Notes: a model not told the origin generated them from the sequence alone. 64,000 nt of DNA from Streptomyces bicolor (GCF_000719285.1 NZ_JOFS01000022.1:1-64000), one strand, 5' to 3'; positions 8,203 through 16,112 are shown, numbered from the stretch's first letter. Program-made: numbers and translations.

Positions 8203-9081
8203 ATGATGACGATGCTGGAGGAAACACCGGAAACATCATCGATTGTGCATGACGTCTCGGTCGCGGCAGCGGTGGGGCGAGGCACTCTGCCACGCCGACT
8301 GTGCACCGCGTTCGCGGACGGCATGGGGGCGCAGCGAGCGGCTCTCTCGCTTCTTCCGAGTTTGGACCGCTGGCAACTGCTGCATGCCACCGATGAAGCT
8401 GCCCTGCTGGGCGAGGCCGTGCAGTTCACGCTCGCTGACGGGCCGTCGATCAATGCGGCACTGGAGATGCGGCCGGTCTTGGCCTCGGGCTTGCAGGACC
8501 ATCACGCCAGTGCCGGCCGACACCTGGTTGACGAGGTGTCCGACGTTGAGCAGGTACTGGCGCTGCCGTTGAACGAACGCCGCACGCCGATCGGCGTCAT
8601 GTGCCTGTACTACACGCATCCGGCGCAGGTGACAGGCCCGCACATCGAGCATGCGCAACATGCCGCTGGCGTTGCTTTGGACGCGCTACTGCGCTGGCGG
8701 CAGGTGCACGCGAGCACGGGTTGCCGGCGCCCGGTGTGGACAACGGATACACGTGCGGCACGCTGGCACCGCATCCACCAGGCCGCCGAACGGGTCGCGG
8801 CACGCGGAGGCTGCTCCGCTGCGGACGCGTTGGCCTGGCTGCAGGCAGTCAGCGCGCGCGACGGGCTGTCGCTCCTCGACGTAGCTGACGGCCTCCTGCA
8901 GCCCGAACCTGCGCCCCAGGAAGAGGTGGCACTGCAGCGGCGGCGTCACCGGAGTGTGTCCATGGGAGCAGCAAGGGAGTGGGCGGGAGGATCGTCCGGT
9001 GCCGGGCGGTACACGGTCAGTGCCTCGTCGAGCTTGTCGAGGAGGAGGGCGGGAGGCGCTTCGGTCACCTCGCCGTCGTAG
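8203..9081 (+). CDS. GAF-ANTAR regulator with a suspect C-terminal tail
   Basis: The N-terminal two thirds is a GAF domain of the actinobacterial GAF-ANTAR type (ALSLLPSLDRWQLLHATDEA, then GEAVQFTLADGPS and ALPLNERRTPIGVMCLY). A helical ANTAR-like bundle follows (WHRIHQAAERVAARGGCSAA, then DALAWLQAVSARDGLSLLDV). ANTAR proteins bind nascent RNA hairpins and prevent termination. After about residue 250 the reading becomes Ser/Arg-rich and runs over a kinase remnant on the other strand, so the natural stop seems lost. ATG 8203, 8206 and 8212 are all possible; 8212 has the best spacing from GAAGG. Confidence 0.75.
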   Translation: MMTMLEETPETSSIVHDVSVAAAVGRGTLPRRLCTAFADGMGAQRAALSLLPSLDRWQLLHATDEAALLGEAVQFTLADGPSINAALEMRPVLASGLQDHHASAGRHLVDEVSDVEQVLALPLNERRTPIGVMCLYYTHPAQVTGPHIEHAQHAAGVALDALLRWRQVHASTGCRRPVWTTDTRAARWHRIHQAAERVAARGGCSAADALAWLQAVSARDGLSLLDVADGLLQPEPAPQEEVALQRRRHRSVSMGAAREWAGGSSGAGRYTVSASSSLSRRRAGGASVTSPS

Positions 9082-9795
9082 GCCCTGCAGGCGTCCTCGG
9101 GCAGGCCGGAGATCAGCAGGCGCTTCGGCCGTGCCGCCGCGTAGAACGGTGTCATGTCAGCCGGCCGACCCACGCTGCCGCCGGCAGACGGCTGTGGGCG
9201 CAGCGGCCGGCGTGGGCGACTCGCATGTCGAGCAGTCCGTCGGCCAAGTCGTGGCGGCGGACGGGAGCGATGCCGCCACTCCGGAGCACGCCGTTTCCGG
9301 CGATGAGCAGCCACAGCGACCGGCGCCGTCCGTTCACCTTGGCCTGGAGGGGACGGGCCTGGCGCAGAATGCGGGCGGCCCTGAGGAGGGTGGCCGGTGG
9401 TCCGCCGATTCGCGGAGCCCATCGCTCGCGCAGCCGCACGAGTTCCGGGTAGACGCCAAGGCTGAGGGTGTTGAGGGAGTAGACCAGCCGCCGACCTGGG
9501 CGTCGACACGGTCGCGGACGCCTGCGCCGCCGCCTGCGGCAGGGCCGCGATCAACTGCCATGCAGGGTCGGCCAGTTGCGGCTGGGCTTCGGAAGACGGG
9601 TTGACGACGACCAGGCCCGCCCCGTCCGGGAGCGCAGGAAGCCAGAGCGGCGCCCCACCGCGGTGACTCGAACGCGGCACCCTCACGGACGCGGCGGCCG
9701 AGGCGGCGTGCCCGGAGGGGAATGAACTGGTGAAAGACCGGCGGGGCGGATGCCGGACGACCGGTACGGCGTCCAGTGTCGGCCTGGTCCGGCCG
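8946..9795 (-). pseudogene. PAP2-phosphatase / diacylglycerol-kinase fusion remnant
   Basis: Reading leftward from about 9795 there is a PAP2 piece (TLDAVPVVRHPP, then the SFPSGHAASAAA motif). The sequence then jumps into a lipid-kinase catalytic domain (LPDGAGLVVVNPSS). It changes frame into NTLSLGVYPELVRLRERWA, then NGRRRSLWLLIAGNGV and ADGLLDMRVAHAGR. It changes frame again into LISGLPEDACRAYDGEV, then LLLDKLDEALTVYRPA. All pieces are in the order of Streptomyces PAP2-DAGK fusions, but internal parts and several frames are lost. No function is expected. Confidence 0.8.
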
Positions 9796-10456
9796 ACGGA
9801 GCGTTTGCCGGTGGTGTTCGCAGGCGTCGGGCCTCCTCGAAGAGGCGGTTCGTGTGGTTCGCCAACACGCCGCCGAGGAGGAGGTCGGGGGTGTAGAAGG
9901 ACCGCGCGGCGGCGGCCACCTCCCGTGCGGTCAGGTCGATTTGGATGATGTCGGTACTGCGGATCTCGTCGATCGAGCTTGCCCAGACGACGCGCCGCAG
10001 ATTCGCCCATGCCAGCGCGCTCATGCACATCGAGCAGGGCTCGCCCGTCGTGTAGAGCGTGGTGTCGGCCCAGCCCTGGTTGCCGTGCCGCCGTACGTAG
10101 TCGTTCATGGCGACCACCTCGCCGTGCAGCAACGGGCTGTCCGCCCCGGTGTTGACCCCGCTTGCCAGTACCTCGCCGGTGCGGTTGTGGACGATCACCG
10201 CGCCGAACGGCCACTCGGGGTTCCTCCGGGCCTGCGCGATGGCCAGCCACATGAATCGCTCATGCCTGGCGCCAGTGCCAGTGCTGGTGCCGGCGACTGT
10301 GCCGGTCCGCGGGGCGGTAGCCGTGTCCGCGCCGGCGTCGGGGGCCGGGTCGGCGTGGCTCGCTGGGAGGGCGCTCCCAGGCAGGGCCAGCGGCGCCGCG
10401 ACACCCGCCACCACGGCTGCAGTCCTGCCAAGGAACTGACGCCTGCACGAGTCCAT
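9683..10456 (-). CDS. Tat-exported nucleoside/guanine deaminase-like protein
   Basis: The product begins MDSCRRQFLGRTAAVVAGVA, a twin-arginine signal, and then has an Ala/Thr-rich linker. The cytidine-deaminase-like domain has zinc motifs HGEVVAMND and PCSMCMSALAW, plus FGAVIVHNRTGEVLA. HGE in place of HAE still supplies the zinc ligand and the catalytic Glu. Relatives include guanine and other purine deaminases, which are normally cytoplasmic, so export is unusual. ATG 10456 follows GAGGAGA. The last 35 or so residues are Pro/Arg-rich and run into the PAP2 remnant, so the original C-terminus is probably lost, although the zinc core is intact. Confidence 0.75.
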   Translation of the reverse strand: MDSCRRQFLGRTAAVVAGVAAPLALPGSALPASHADPAPDAGADTATAPRTGTVAGTSTGTGARHERFMWLAIAQARRNPEWPFGAVIVHNRTGEVLASGVNTGADSPLLHGEVVAMNDYVRRHGNQGWADTTLYTTGEPCSMCMSALAWANLRRVVWASSIDEIRSTDIIQIDLTAREVAAAARSFYTPDLLLGGVLANHTNRLFEEARRLRTPPANAPSAGPGRHWTPYRSSGIRPAGLSPVHSPPGTPPRPPRP

Positions 10457-10568
10457 ACTCTTCTCCTCACCCGGCACGGATGACTCCGCAGCGTAGCCGC
10501 GGCGAGTGGAGCGTGGCGGCGAGCGCGGGACCTGGCGGCCCTGGCGAGGGCCTGGAGGACCACGGCTC

Positions 10569-10886
10569 TCAGCTCGCGGTGGGGATGTAGCGCGCCGCTG
10601 CGACTCCGGCCATCGCTCGAAGGCCCGTGAAGTAGGCGGCGCAGTACTCCTCACTGATCAGCGGCATGATCTTGTCGAGGTCGGCGATGCACGCCCAGAG
10701 GACGGCAATGCCACTCTCGTCGAGCCCGCCGTTCAGCTCTCTCTGGACGAGGCCCGCGACGTCGGCGTCCAGGAGGATCAGCTCCACTCCCTCGATGCCC
10801 ACGCCACGGAAGCTTGCAGGGAACAGCGCGCGCTGATGCTTCTCCCACAGCCGGGCGAGTCGGTCCTCGGACTGTGCTCCCGGCAT
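10569..10886 (-). CDS. Conserved hypothetical protein, second gene of a pair
   Basis: I do not recognise this 105-residue acidic protein. It looks soluble and mostly helical (RLARLWEKHQRALFPASF, then GIEGVELILLDADVAGLVQR and ISEEYCAAYFTGLRAM). Its ATG lies two bases after the stop of the upstream gene, so the two are co-transcribed and may interact. No signal peptide or TM segment is seen. Confidence 0.55.
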   Translation of the reverse strand: MPGAQSEDRLARLWEKHQRALFPASFRGVGIEGVELILLDADVAGLVQRELNGGLDESGIAVLWACIADLDKIMPLISEEYCAAYFTGLRAMAGVAAARYIPTAS

Positions 10887-10887
10887 G

Positions 10888-11283
10888 TCAACGGCTGTCG
10901 AGTCGGGCGGCGAGTTCGGCCGTGATGAGCCCTGCGCCGGTGGCCCGTTCGATCAGGTCCTGGAGTGGTGCGTCGACGGCCAGACGTTCGGCAAGGACCT
11001 GCTCCAGGGCGAACAGGGAATGTGCCATGGCGACGGTGGCGAACTCGTACCGGTAGTAGGAGTGCCGGATGAGCTCGCGGGAGGTCTCCAGCGCACTCAT
11101 GACGTACATCGACGCCTCGCCGGGCACAACCAGGTCGGTGACCAGGGCGTGCATGCCCGGATAGTCGAGGACGACGTTGTGGGCACGTGGGTCCGTTACC
11201 GGCAGTGGGAGCGGGCCGGGCGACGGCGGCAGGGTGTTCACCGGCCCAGTCTCGTCGCCCGCGGGCGCTCGGTGCCATCGCAT
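10888..11283 (-). CDS. Conserved hypothetical protein, first gene of a pair
   Basis: The 131-residue protein has a Pro-rich N-terminus, a segment HNVVLDYPGMHALVTDLVVP, and a helical core (ETSRELIRHSYYRYEFATVA, then LFALEQVLAERL) that looks like a compact helix bundle. I cannot name the family. ATG 11283 is the first start, and GTG 11241 is an alternative; neither has a strong SD. It is followed immediately by the second gene. The context of deaminase and Nudix-like genes gives no firm role. Confidence 0.5.
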   Translation of the reverse strand: MRWHRAPAGDETGPVNTLPPSPGPLPLPVTDPRAHNVVLDYPGMHALVTDLVVPGEASMYVMSALETSRELIRHSYYRYEFATVAMAHSLFALEQVLAERLAVDAPLQDLIERATGAGLITAELAARLDSR

Positions 11284-11373
11284 TTGCTGGAGATGTCGGC
11301 GGCCCGCTGCCGCCTGTTCCAGGCCGACTTGGCGAGGTCGGGCTGTGGCCGGCGGGCAGGAAAGAGCGGGTGG

Positions 11374-12549
11374 TCAGCGAGGTTCTGGCGCCGCACCGGA
11401 CACGGGTGGGTCCGTAGGGAGTCGTGTTCCTTCGGCGCGCAGGCGGCGGACGGTCTGGGCTTCGGCGCGTTCCACGGCGCCGCGGCCGTGGGTGTGCACC
11501 AGTGCCAGATGGAACAGGGCCGGCGTGACCGGGGCCCAGCGGCGAATCCGGTCCGGGCGCAGGACGTAACGGGTGACGTCCACCGGGCGGAACGGCACGT
11601 ACTCGATGCTCTGGTGCTCCCAGCGGTCGGCGACGCCGCGCGAGATGCGGGAGCGCAGGGCCTGCCCGGTCAGGTCGGTGAGGTGTGCGGTGAAGTGGGC
11701 GCTCCACTGCCGTCGTTCGATGTCCAGGACGAAGGCCAGCAACGTGAGCGTGTACTCCTGCGGCTCCAGGGAGAGCTCCTCGCGCATGCCGCGCCGTGCG
11801 ACGTCGTGCAGGTCGGGCGCGCTGCGGCCGGCCGAGTCGATGTGCCGGGACAGCCCCTCGTTCACCGAGGAGCCCCACAGGCCGGGCCCGGACCGGACGT
11901 TGTCGGCTCGCCGGCTGACGACGAGCAGGTGATCGGCCGTGACCACAGCCACGTTCACACCGAAGCTGCACTGCAGGAAGGCGGGGGCGTCCAAGGGGCG
12001 GTCGGGGTCGAGGTAGCGTCCGCGCGGGGTGGTGCCGTCGGCGAACCGGCGGTCGAGCTGCTGCGCCGCGAGGAACGTGAAGTAGTCCGTGGGGCGTAGC
12101 CGTAGCCGGACGTCCGCGTGCTCCTCAAGCGCGGTGCGGGAGATCTCCAGACCCTCGACGGCATACCTGGGGCCGTTCCAGACACGCACGCGCGTGCCGG
12201 ACGTCTCCGCCTGCTCCTCCGCCGCCTCGACCTCCGCCCGCCAGGCAGCCATCTCCTCCGGGAGGACCACCTCGCCCTCCAGCACCTGGACCCGGACCGA
12301 CTCCGGCGCGATGGCCTGCTCTCCGTCGCCCTCGACCACCAGTGCCGACGTGTGCAGCGGACCGATCGAGAAGGTGGACCAGGTGGAGAGCGGGGCACCG
12401 CCCTCACGGTACGTCAGACTCCGTACGACGGTGGCGAATCGGCGACGGGCCCTGAACCAGCCGTCCTGAAGCGGCTGTTGGAACAGTATGGCCAGGATGA
12501 TGCCGCAGACGGCCCCGACTATCCCGTTGACAAGATCGATTCCGTTCAC
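11374..12549 (-). CDS. Membrane-anchored Nudix-like protein
   Basis: From GTG 12549 the 391-residue product opens with one hydrophobic helix (LVNGIVGAVCGIILAIL) and a basic stretch. A long cytoplasmic part with a Glu-rich segment (EMAAWRAEVEAAEEQAE) follows. The C-terminal half resembles a Nudix fold: VNVAVVTADHLLVVSRRA, then GLWGSS-NEGLSR and DLHDVARRGMREELSLEPQE. The MREEL core matches the heart of the Nudix box (REUxEE), but the full box is degenerate, which suggests a nucleotide sensor rather than a hydrolase. The frame is open to 12732, but conservation logic and the TM position favour the later start. SMODS-associated Nudix proteins of conflict systems have a similar TM-plus-Nudix plan. 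No CD-NTase gene is nearby. Confidence 0.6.
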   Translation of the reverse strand: MNGIDLVNGIVGAVCGIILAILFQQPLQDGWFRARRRFATVVRSLTYREGGAPLSTWSTFSIGPLHTSALVVEGDGEQAIAPESVRVQVLEGEVVLPEEMAAWRAEVEAAEEQAETSGTRVRVWNGPRYAVEGLEISRTALEEHADVRLRLRPTDYFTFLAAQQLDRRFADGTTPRGRYLDPDRPLDAPAFLQCSFGVNVAVVTADHLLVVSRRADNVRSGPGLWGSSVNEGLSRHIDSAGRSAPDLHDVARRGMREELSLEPQEYTLTLLAFVLDIERRQWSAHFTAHLTDLTGQALRSRISRGVADRWEHQSIEYVPFRPVDVTRYVLRPDRIRRWAPVTPALFHLALVHTHGRGAVERAEAQTVRRLRAEGTRLPTDPPVSGAAPEPR

Positions 12550-12577
12550 AAACCGGCAGCGTATAGCGCTCCCGGGA

Positions 12578-12638
12578 GAGCCGCATCGGCGGACCGGGAG
12601 CGCCCCATCGGGAGAGATCCGGGGAGCCGCATCGGCGG
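12578..12638. repeat. 15-bp direct repeat in a divergent promoter region
   Basis: GAGCCGCATCGGCGG occurs exactly at 12578-12592 and 12624-12638. It lies in the region between the Nudix-like gene and the divergent MBL hydrolase. Each copy contains the dyad CCGCATCGGCGG-like core. It may be a paired binding site or just a local duplication. Confidence 0.5.
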
Positions 12639-12825
12639 GCCCGAGCAGTCGGGCGTCCCAACCACGGCATTCGCAAATGGGCTCAAAGGCTCTGAAAACA
12701 CCCGTCAGAGCGTGGCCGTGCCGCACATACAAGATCCAGACGCCCTTGCTCTTTCCGCGCGGCGCCGGATACCCCTGGCTGTGAGCGACCGGTCAGCGGG
12801 CGCGGTGAGAAGAGGGAGTGGAGTC

Positions 12826-13713
12826 ATGGGTGACGGAGTGTTCGAGGGCGGCTGGTGGGTGGACGAGCGATGCACGAACTGCGATATCGCCCGGCAGTTG
12901 GCCCCTGGCCTGATCGGTGAGGTCGACGGCCGCTCGGTCGTCCTGCGCCAACCGCGCGGCCGGAGCGAGGTCCGTCAGCTCAACGCCGCCGCGCACGCCT
13001 GCCCCACCCGGTCGATCCGGCCCCCGAGCGGGCGGCTCGGTGCGGCACCGGACCCCTTCCCGATGGCCTTGGACGACACGGTGCACCTGTGCGGGCACAA
13101 TTCCCCGCACACCGCAGGGGCGAACTCCTATCTGTTACGCCGCCCGGACGGCACCGCGATGATGGTCGACACGCCGCGCTGGAGTACTTCGTTGGCCGCC
13201 CGTCACGAGGCGCTGGGTCCCGTCACCGATGTCCTGCTCACCCACCGCGACCACGCCGCGCACGGCCGCCGATACGCCGACCACTTCGGCGCCCGGCTGT
13301 GGATTCACGAAGGTGATCTGGATGCCGCCCCGGACGCCGACCAAGTGCTGCGCGGTACCGACCCGACCGAGATCGCCGAGGGAGTGACCGCCTTCCCACT
13401 GCCCGGCCACACGCGAGGCAGCGTGCTCTACCTCGCCGACGAGCGGTACTGCTTCAGCGGCGACAGTTTCTACTGGTCACGAACGACAGCGGACATCGAG
13501 GTGGTCGAGAGTGTCACCTGGTACTCCATCGAGGAGCTGGCCGCATCCCTTGCCCGTACGGTCGACCGGCTGCGCTTCGAGTGGCTGCTGCCGGGCCACG
13601 GCGACCGGCGGCGCCTCCCTCCGGACGACATGGCCCAGCGGCTGCACCGGCTGACGGCACGCACCCGGCAACTCCGCCCGCGTCCGGTGGATTTCACCGC
13701 CGTGCGCTGGTGA
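12826..13713 (+). CDS. Ferredoxin-MBL-fold metallo-hydrolase
   Basis: The 295-residue protein starts with a ferredoxin-like segment. It has CTNC at 17-20 and a later CPT motif, hence three visible cysteines rather than the usual four. A metallo-beta-lactamase fold follows, with THRDHAAHG as the divergent metal motif, PLPGHTRGS, FSGDSFYW and WLLPGHGDR. Such fusions are widespread in actinobacteria and cyanobacteria, and their substrate is unknown. ATG 12826 follows GGAG. It converges on the NmrA-like gene, with a strong hairpin between them. Confidence 0.8.
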   Translation: MGDGVFEGGWWVDERCTNCDIARQLAPGLIGEVDGRSVVLRQPRGRSEVRQLNAAAHACPTRSIRPPSGRLGAAPDPFPMALDDTVHLCGHNSPHTAGANSYLLRRPDGTAMMVDTPRWSTSLAARHEALGPVTDVLLTHRDHAAHGRRYADHFGARLWIHEGDLDAAPDADQVLRGTDPTEIAEGVTAFPLPGHTRGSVLYLADERYCFSGDSFYWSRTTADIEVVESVTWYSIEELAASLARTVDRLRFEWLLPGHGDRRRLPPDDMAQRLHRLTARTRQLRPRPVDFTAVRW

Positions 13714-13798
13714 CGGACCGACCCGCCTGCTCTACCGGGACCGGCCCCGTCCGCTGACCACCAGCCCAGGCAGGGCGCGGAGGGCGCGTGCTGCGGGC

Positions 13799-13850
13799 TG
13801 CGACGGACGCGGGCGGCACCTGTGCTGCGGGCTTCTCCGCGTCCGTCGCA
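13799..13850. terminator. Bidirectional terminator hairpin (13-bp perfect stem)
   Basis: TGCGACGGACGCG (13799-13811) and CGCGTCCGTCGCA (13838-13850) are perfect complements around a 26-base loop. They sit between two convergent genes. No T-tract follows, as is common for Streptomyces terminators. Confidence 0.6.
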
Positions 13851-13865
13851 CCTCCTGCACCGGCG

Positions 13866-14723
13866 CTACGGCGTGGCCCCCGCCGACGGTGACTTGAAGG
13901 CCTCCACATGCTCCGCGGCCCACTGACCGAAGGTGCGGGCCGATCGGCCGGTGATCTTCTCGACGGTGTCGACCACCGTGCGACCCACCTCCGGGGTGTT
14001 GCCGTACGCCTCGAGCAGGAAGCCGATCACATCGTCCGGATGGCCCGCCGCCCGCCACCGCTCGACGGCCTGCTCCTCGGTCAGCTCGACCAGGGCGATC
14101 TCCCGGCCGCGGACGGCGGCGATCGTCGCCACCTTGTCGGCGACGGTGAGCAGTTCGGGCCCGGTGATCACGTACTCCTGGCCCCCGTGCCCCTCCTCGG
14201 TGAGCGCGACCGCGGCGACGGCGCCGATGTCCCCCTCGTGGACCATCGCGCTCAGCCGGGCGACGAACGGCTCGCGGACCTCGTCCGAGGTCACGATCCC
14301 GTCCGCCCACTCCAGGGCGTTCGCCATGAACTCGACCGGCATGAGTACGGTCCACTCCACACCGTCGTCCGCCCGCACAGCGTCCTCCAGCAGGGAGGGC
14401 CCGCCGCCGTGCAGCACGGTGACCCGGCGCACGCCGGCCGCACGGGCCAGCTGCAGGATCCGCGGGCCGGTCTCCAGCGGTGCGAAGTAGGGGCCGCCGA
14501 AGGTGATCAGGTGGAGGCCGGTGACGCCGTCCAGGGCCGGCATCAGGGTGTCGGGTTCGGTCAGGTCTCCCTGGACGACCTCGACGCCGGCCGGGAAGTC
14601 GGCCTTCGCCGCGTCCCGGGTGAGGGCACGGACCGAGTGGCCGCGGGCGAGCAGTTCGGCGACGACCTGGCGGCCGACGGTCCCGGTGGCGCCGGTGACG
14701 AGGATCTTCTGTGTCTGGGTCAT
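13866..14723 (-). CDS. NmrA-like NAD(P)-binding protein
   Basis: The 285-residue atypical short-chain dehydrogenase opens with a Rossmann motif (KILVTGATGTVGRQVVAELL) and an Arg after strand 2 (VRALTRD) that suits NADP. The later parts (GVRRVTVLHGGGPS, then PVEFMANALEWADGI and EYVITGPELLTVADKVA) match the NmrA/quinone-oxidoreductase-2 group. The classic Tyr-Lys catalytic pair is not evident, so a redox-sensing or reductase role is possible. ATG 14723 is the natural start; the longer frame upstream only overlaps a dehydrogenase remnant. It converges on the MBL gene. Confidence 0.8.
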   Translation of the reverse strand: MTQTQKILVTGATGTVGRQVVAELLARGHSVRALTRDAAKADFPAGVEVVQGDLTEPDTLMPALDGVTGLHLITFGGPYFAPLETGPRILQLARAAGVRRVTVLHGGGPSLLEDAVRADDGVEWTVLMPVEFMANALEWADGIVTSDEVREPFVARLSAMVHEGDIGAVAAVALTEEGHGGQEYVITGPELLTVADKVATIAAVRGREIALVELTEEQAVERWRAAGHPDDVIGFLLEAYGNTPEVGRTVVDTVEKITGRSARTFGQWAAEHVEAFKSPSAGATP

Positions 14724-14814
14724 GGGACGACCGTAGGGAGACTTGCGGTCAGCTTCTGTCCGCAAGTGTGGGGGCTCCGTCCCCCCTACAAGCTCGGGCG
14801 CGAGGCGGCCGCGA

Positions 14815-15111
14815 ATGACCGCACCGGTCATCGCCGACGGCGACGTGCGCGAGGTGACCGTCAGGCTCGTCGGGGACGACCGTGTCGCCGCCGTCACGCT
14901 CACCGGAGGCAACCGGGCGGGCCCTGCCGCCGGCTCGGCGGCCGGGCCCGCCGCGAAGAAGTCCGTGCTGGAGCTGGGCGGCTCGGACGCCTTCGTGGTC
15001 CTCGGCGGCGCCGACGTGGCAAAATCCGCCGCGGCCGCGGTGAGGGCGCGCTTCACCAACTCCGGTCAGAGTTGTGTGTGCGCGAAGCGGTTCATCGTCG
15101 ACGCCTCCCTG
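14815..15111 (+). pseudogene. Aldehyde dehydrogenase fragment
   Basis: The frame reads VAAVTLTGGNRAG, then KKSVLELGGSDAFVVLGGAD and NSGQSCVCAKRFIV. This is the middle of a succinate-semialdehyde-type aldehyde dehydrogenase with catalytic Glu (ELGG) and Cys (GQSC). The sequence before and after does not continue the family, and the match stops near 15111. Only about a fifth of the enzyme is left. Confidence 0.75.
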
Positions 15112-15248
15112 TCGGAACCAAGCGCAGCGGCCACGGCCGTGAGCTCGCCGCTGCCGGGAGCCGTGAATGCACCAACTCGCGCACGTATCGGGTCTCCCGC
15201 CGCCGCCGTCGTGGGGCGGCGGCGACTGGGCAGGTGAGCGGGCGAGGG

Positions 15249-16112
15249 CTACCGAAGACGGGTCGTCTCCAGCAGTTCGCGGGCCATCTCGTGCGCGGGC
15301 CGTGCGGTCTGGTCGGCGACGCGGCGGAAGGTCTCCCGGGCGGGGCGGGCCGGCCAGTCGGGGGGCAGGTGCCGGGCGGGCAGCCTCGGGTCCGAGCGGA
15401 TGGTCCAGAGCCACTCGCTGACCAGCCGCAGCCGGGTGGCGATCGGGTCGTCCCCGGATCCGGCGTCGAGGTGGGCGGTCCACCGCTTGTCGAAGGTGAC
15501 GTAGCGTGCGGCGATGCTCTCCAGGTCCCAGGTGTCGCGGACCATGAGCCCGACGTCGGTGGCCTCGTCCGCCCGGGCGTGGAAGATCTTGACGTGGTCC
15601 GCCAGCCCGAGTTCCGAGACGATGGCGGCGACATCGACGTCCCCCGGGGCGATCCACAGCCCGCTGTACAGCGCGCCGAACCCGGCCCAGGTGAGCCGGG
15701 AGCGCAGGTCGTGACGCTGGCGTTTCCAGGAGTCCGGGAGGGAGAAACCGAGCAGGGTCCAGGAGCCGTCCCACTCGTCGTTGACCGCGCCCTGCTGCCA
15801 GATGCGGGCACGGCCGTCCTCGAGGACGCGCGTCGCCTGCGGGGTCAGACCGAAGAACATCTTCCGGCCCTCGCGCTGGCGCATCAGCAGGCCGCGGTTG
15901 ACCATCCGCGTGAGCGTGGAGCGTACGGCCTGTTCACCGACCCCGACGCGGCCGAGCACGTCGATGATGCTGCCCGAGTAGACGCCCAGGTCGCCTTCCT
16001 CCAGAACGTGGTTCCCGAAGAAGGCGAGCATGAGCGACTGGGGGCGCGGCTGGGGGGCGGCCTCCGAGATGTCGCCGCCGTCCGAGGTCTCCAGGATGTC
16101 GTTGTACGCCAC
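15249..16112 (-). CDS. PaaX-family transcriptional regulator
   Basis: The 287-residue product has an N-terminal winged helix (SLMLAFFGNHVLEEGDLGVY, then GVGEQAVRSTLTRMVNRGLL). The PaaX middle and C-terminal domains follow (WDGSWTLLGFSLPDSWKRQR, then LYSGLWIAPGDVDV and WTIRSDPRLPARHLPPDWPA). PaaX proteins usually repress aromatic-acid degradation and are relieved by an acyl-CoA effector. I chose GTG 16112 because the open frame upstream runs into the preceding gene's stop at 16168. No SD is visible, so it may be leaderless. It could act on the hydrolase/MFS pair next to it. Confidence 0.75.
   Translation of the reverse strand: MAYNDILETSDGGDISEAAPQPRPQSLMLAFFGNHVLEEGDLGVYSGSIIDVLGRVGVGEQAVRSTLTRMVNRGLLMRQREGRKMFFGLTPQATRVLEDGRARIWQQGAVNDEWDGSWTLLGFSLPDSWKRQRHDLRSRLTWAGFGALYSGLWIAPGDVDVAAIVSELGLADHVKIFHARADEATDVGLMVRDTWDLESIAARYVTFDKRWTAHLDAGSGDDPIATRLRLVSEWLWTIRSDPRLPARHLPPDWPARPARETFRRVADQTARPAHEMARELLETTRLR

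Noticed and set aside
10885..12099. 404-codon plus-strand frame opposite the hypothetical and Nudix-like genes
   Set aside because: No motif, and Gly/Arg-rich. The minus-strand reading has the hydrophobic anchor and the MREEL core.
12118..12825. Upstream extension of the MBL hydrolase frame by 236 codons
   Set aside because: The extension overlaps the Nudix-like gene antisense and has no domain. The ATG at 12826 has an SD and starts just before the ferredoxin motif.
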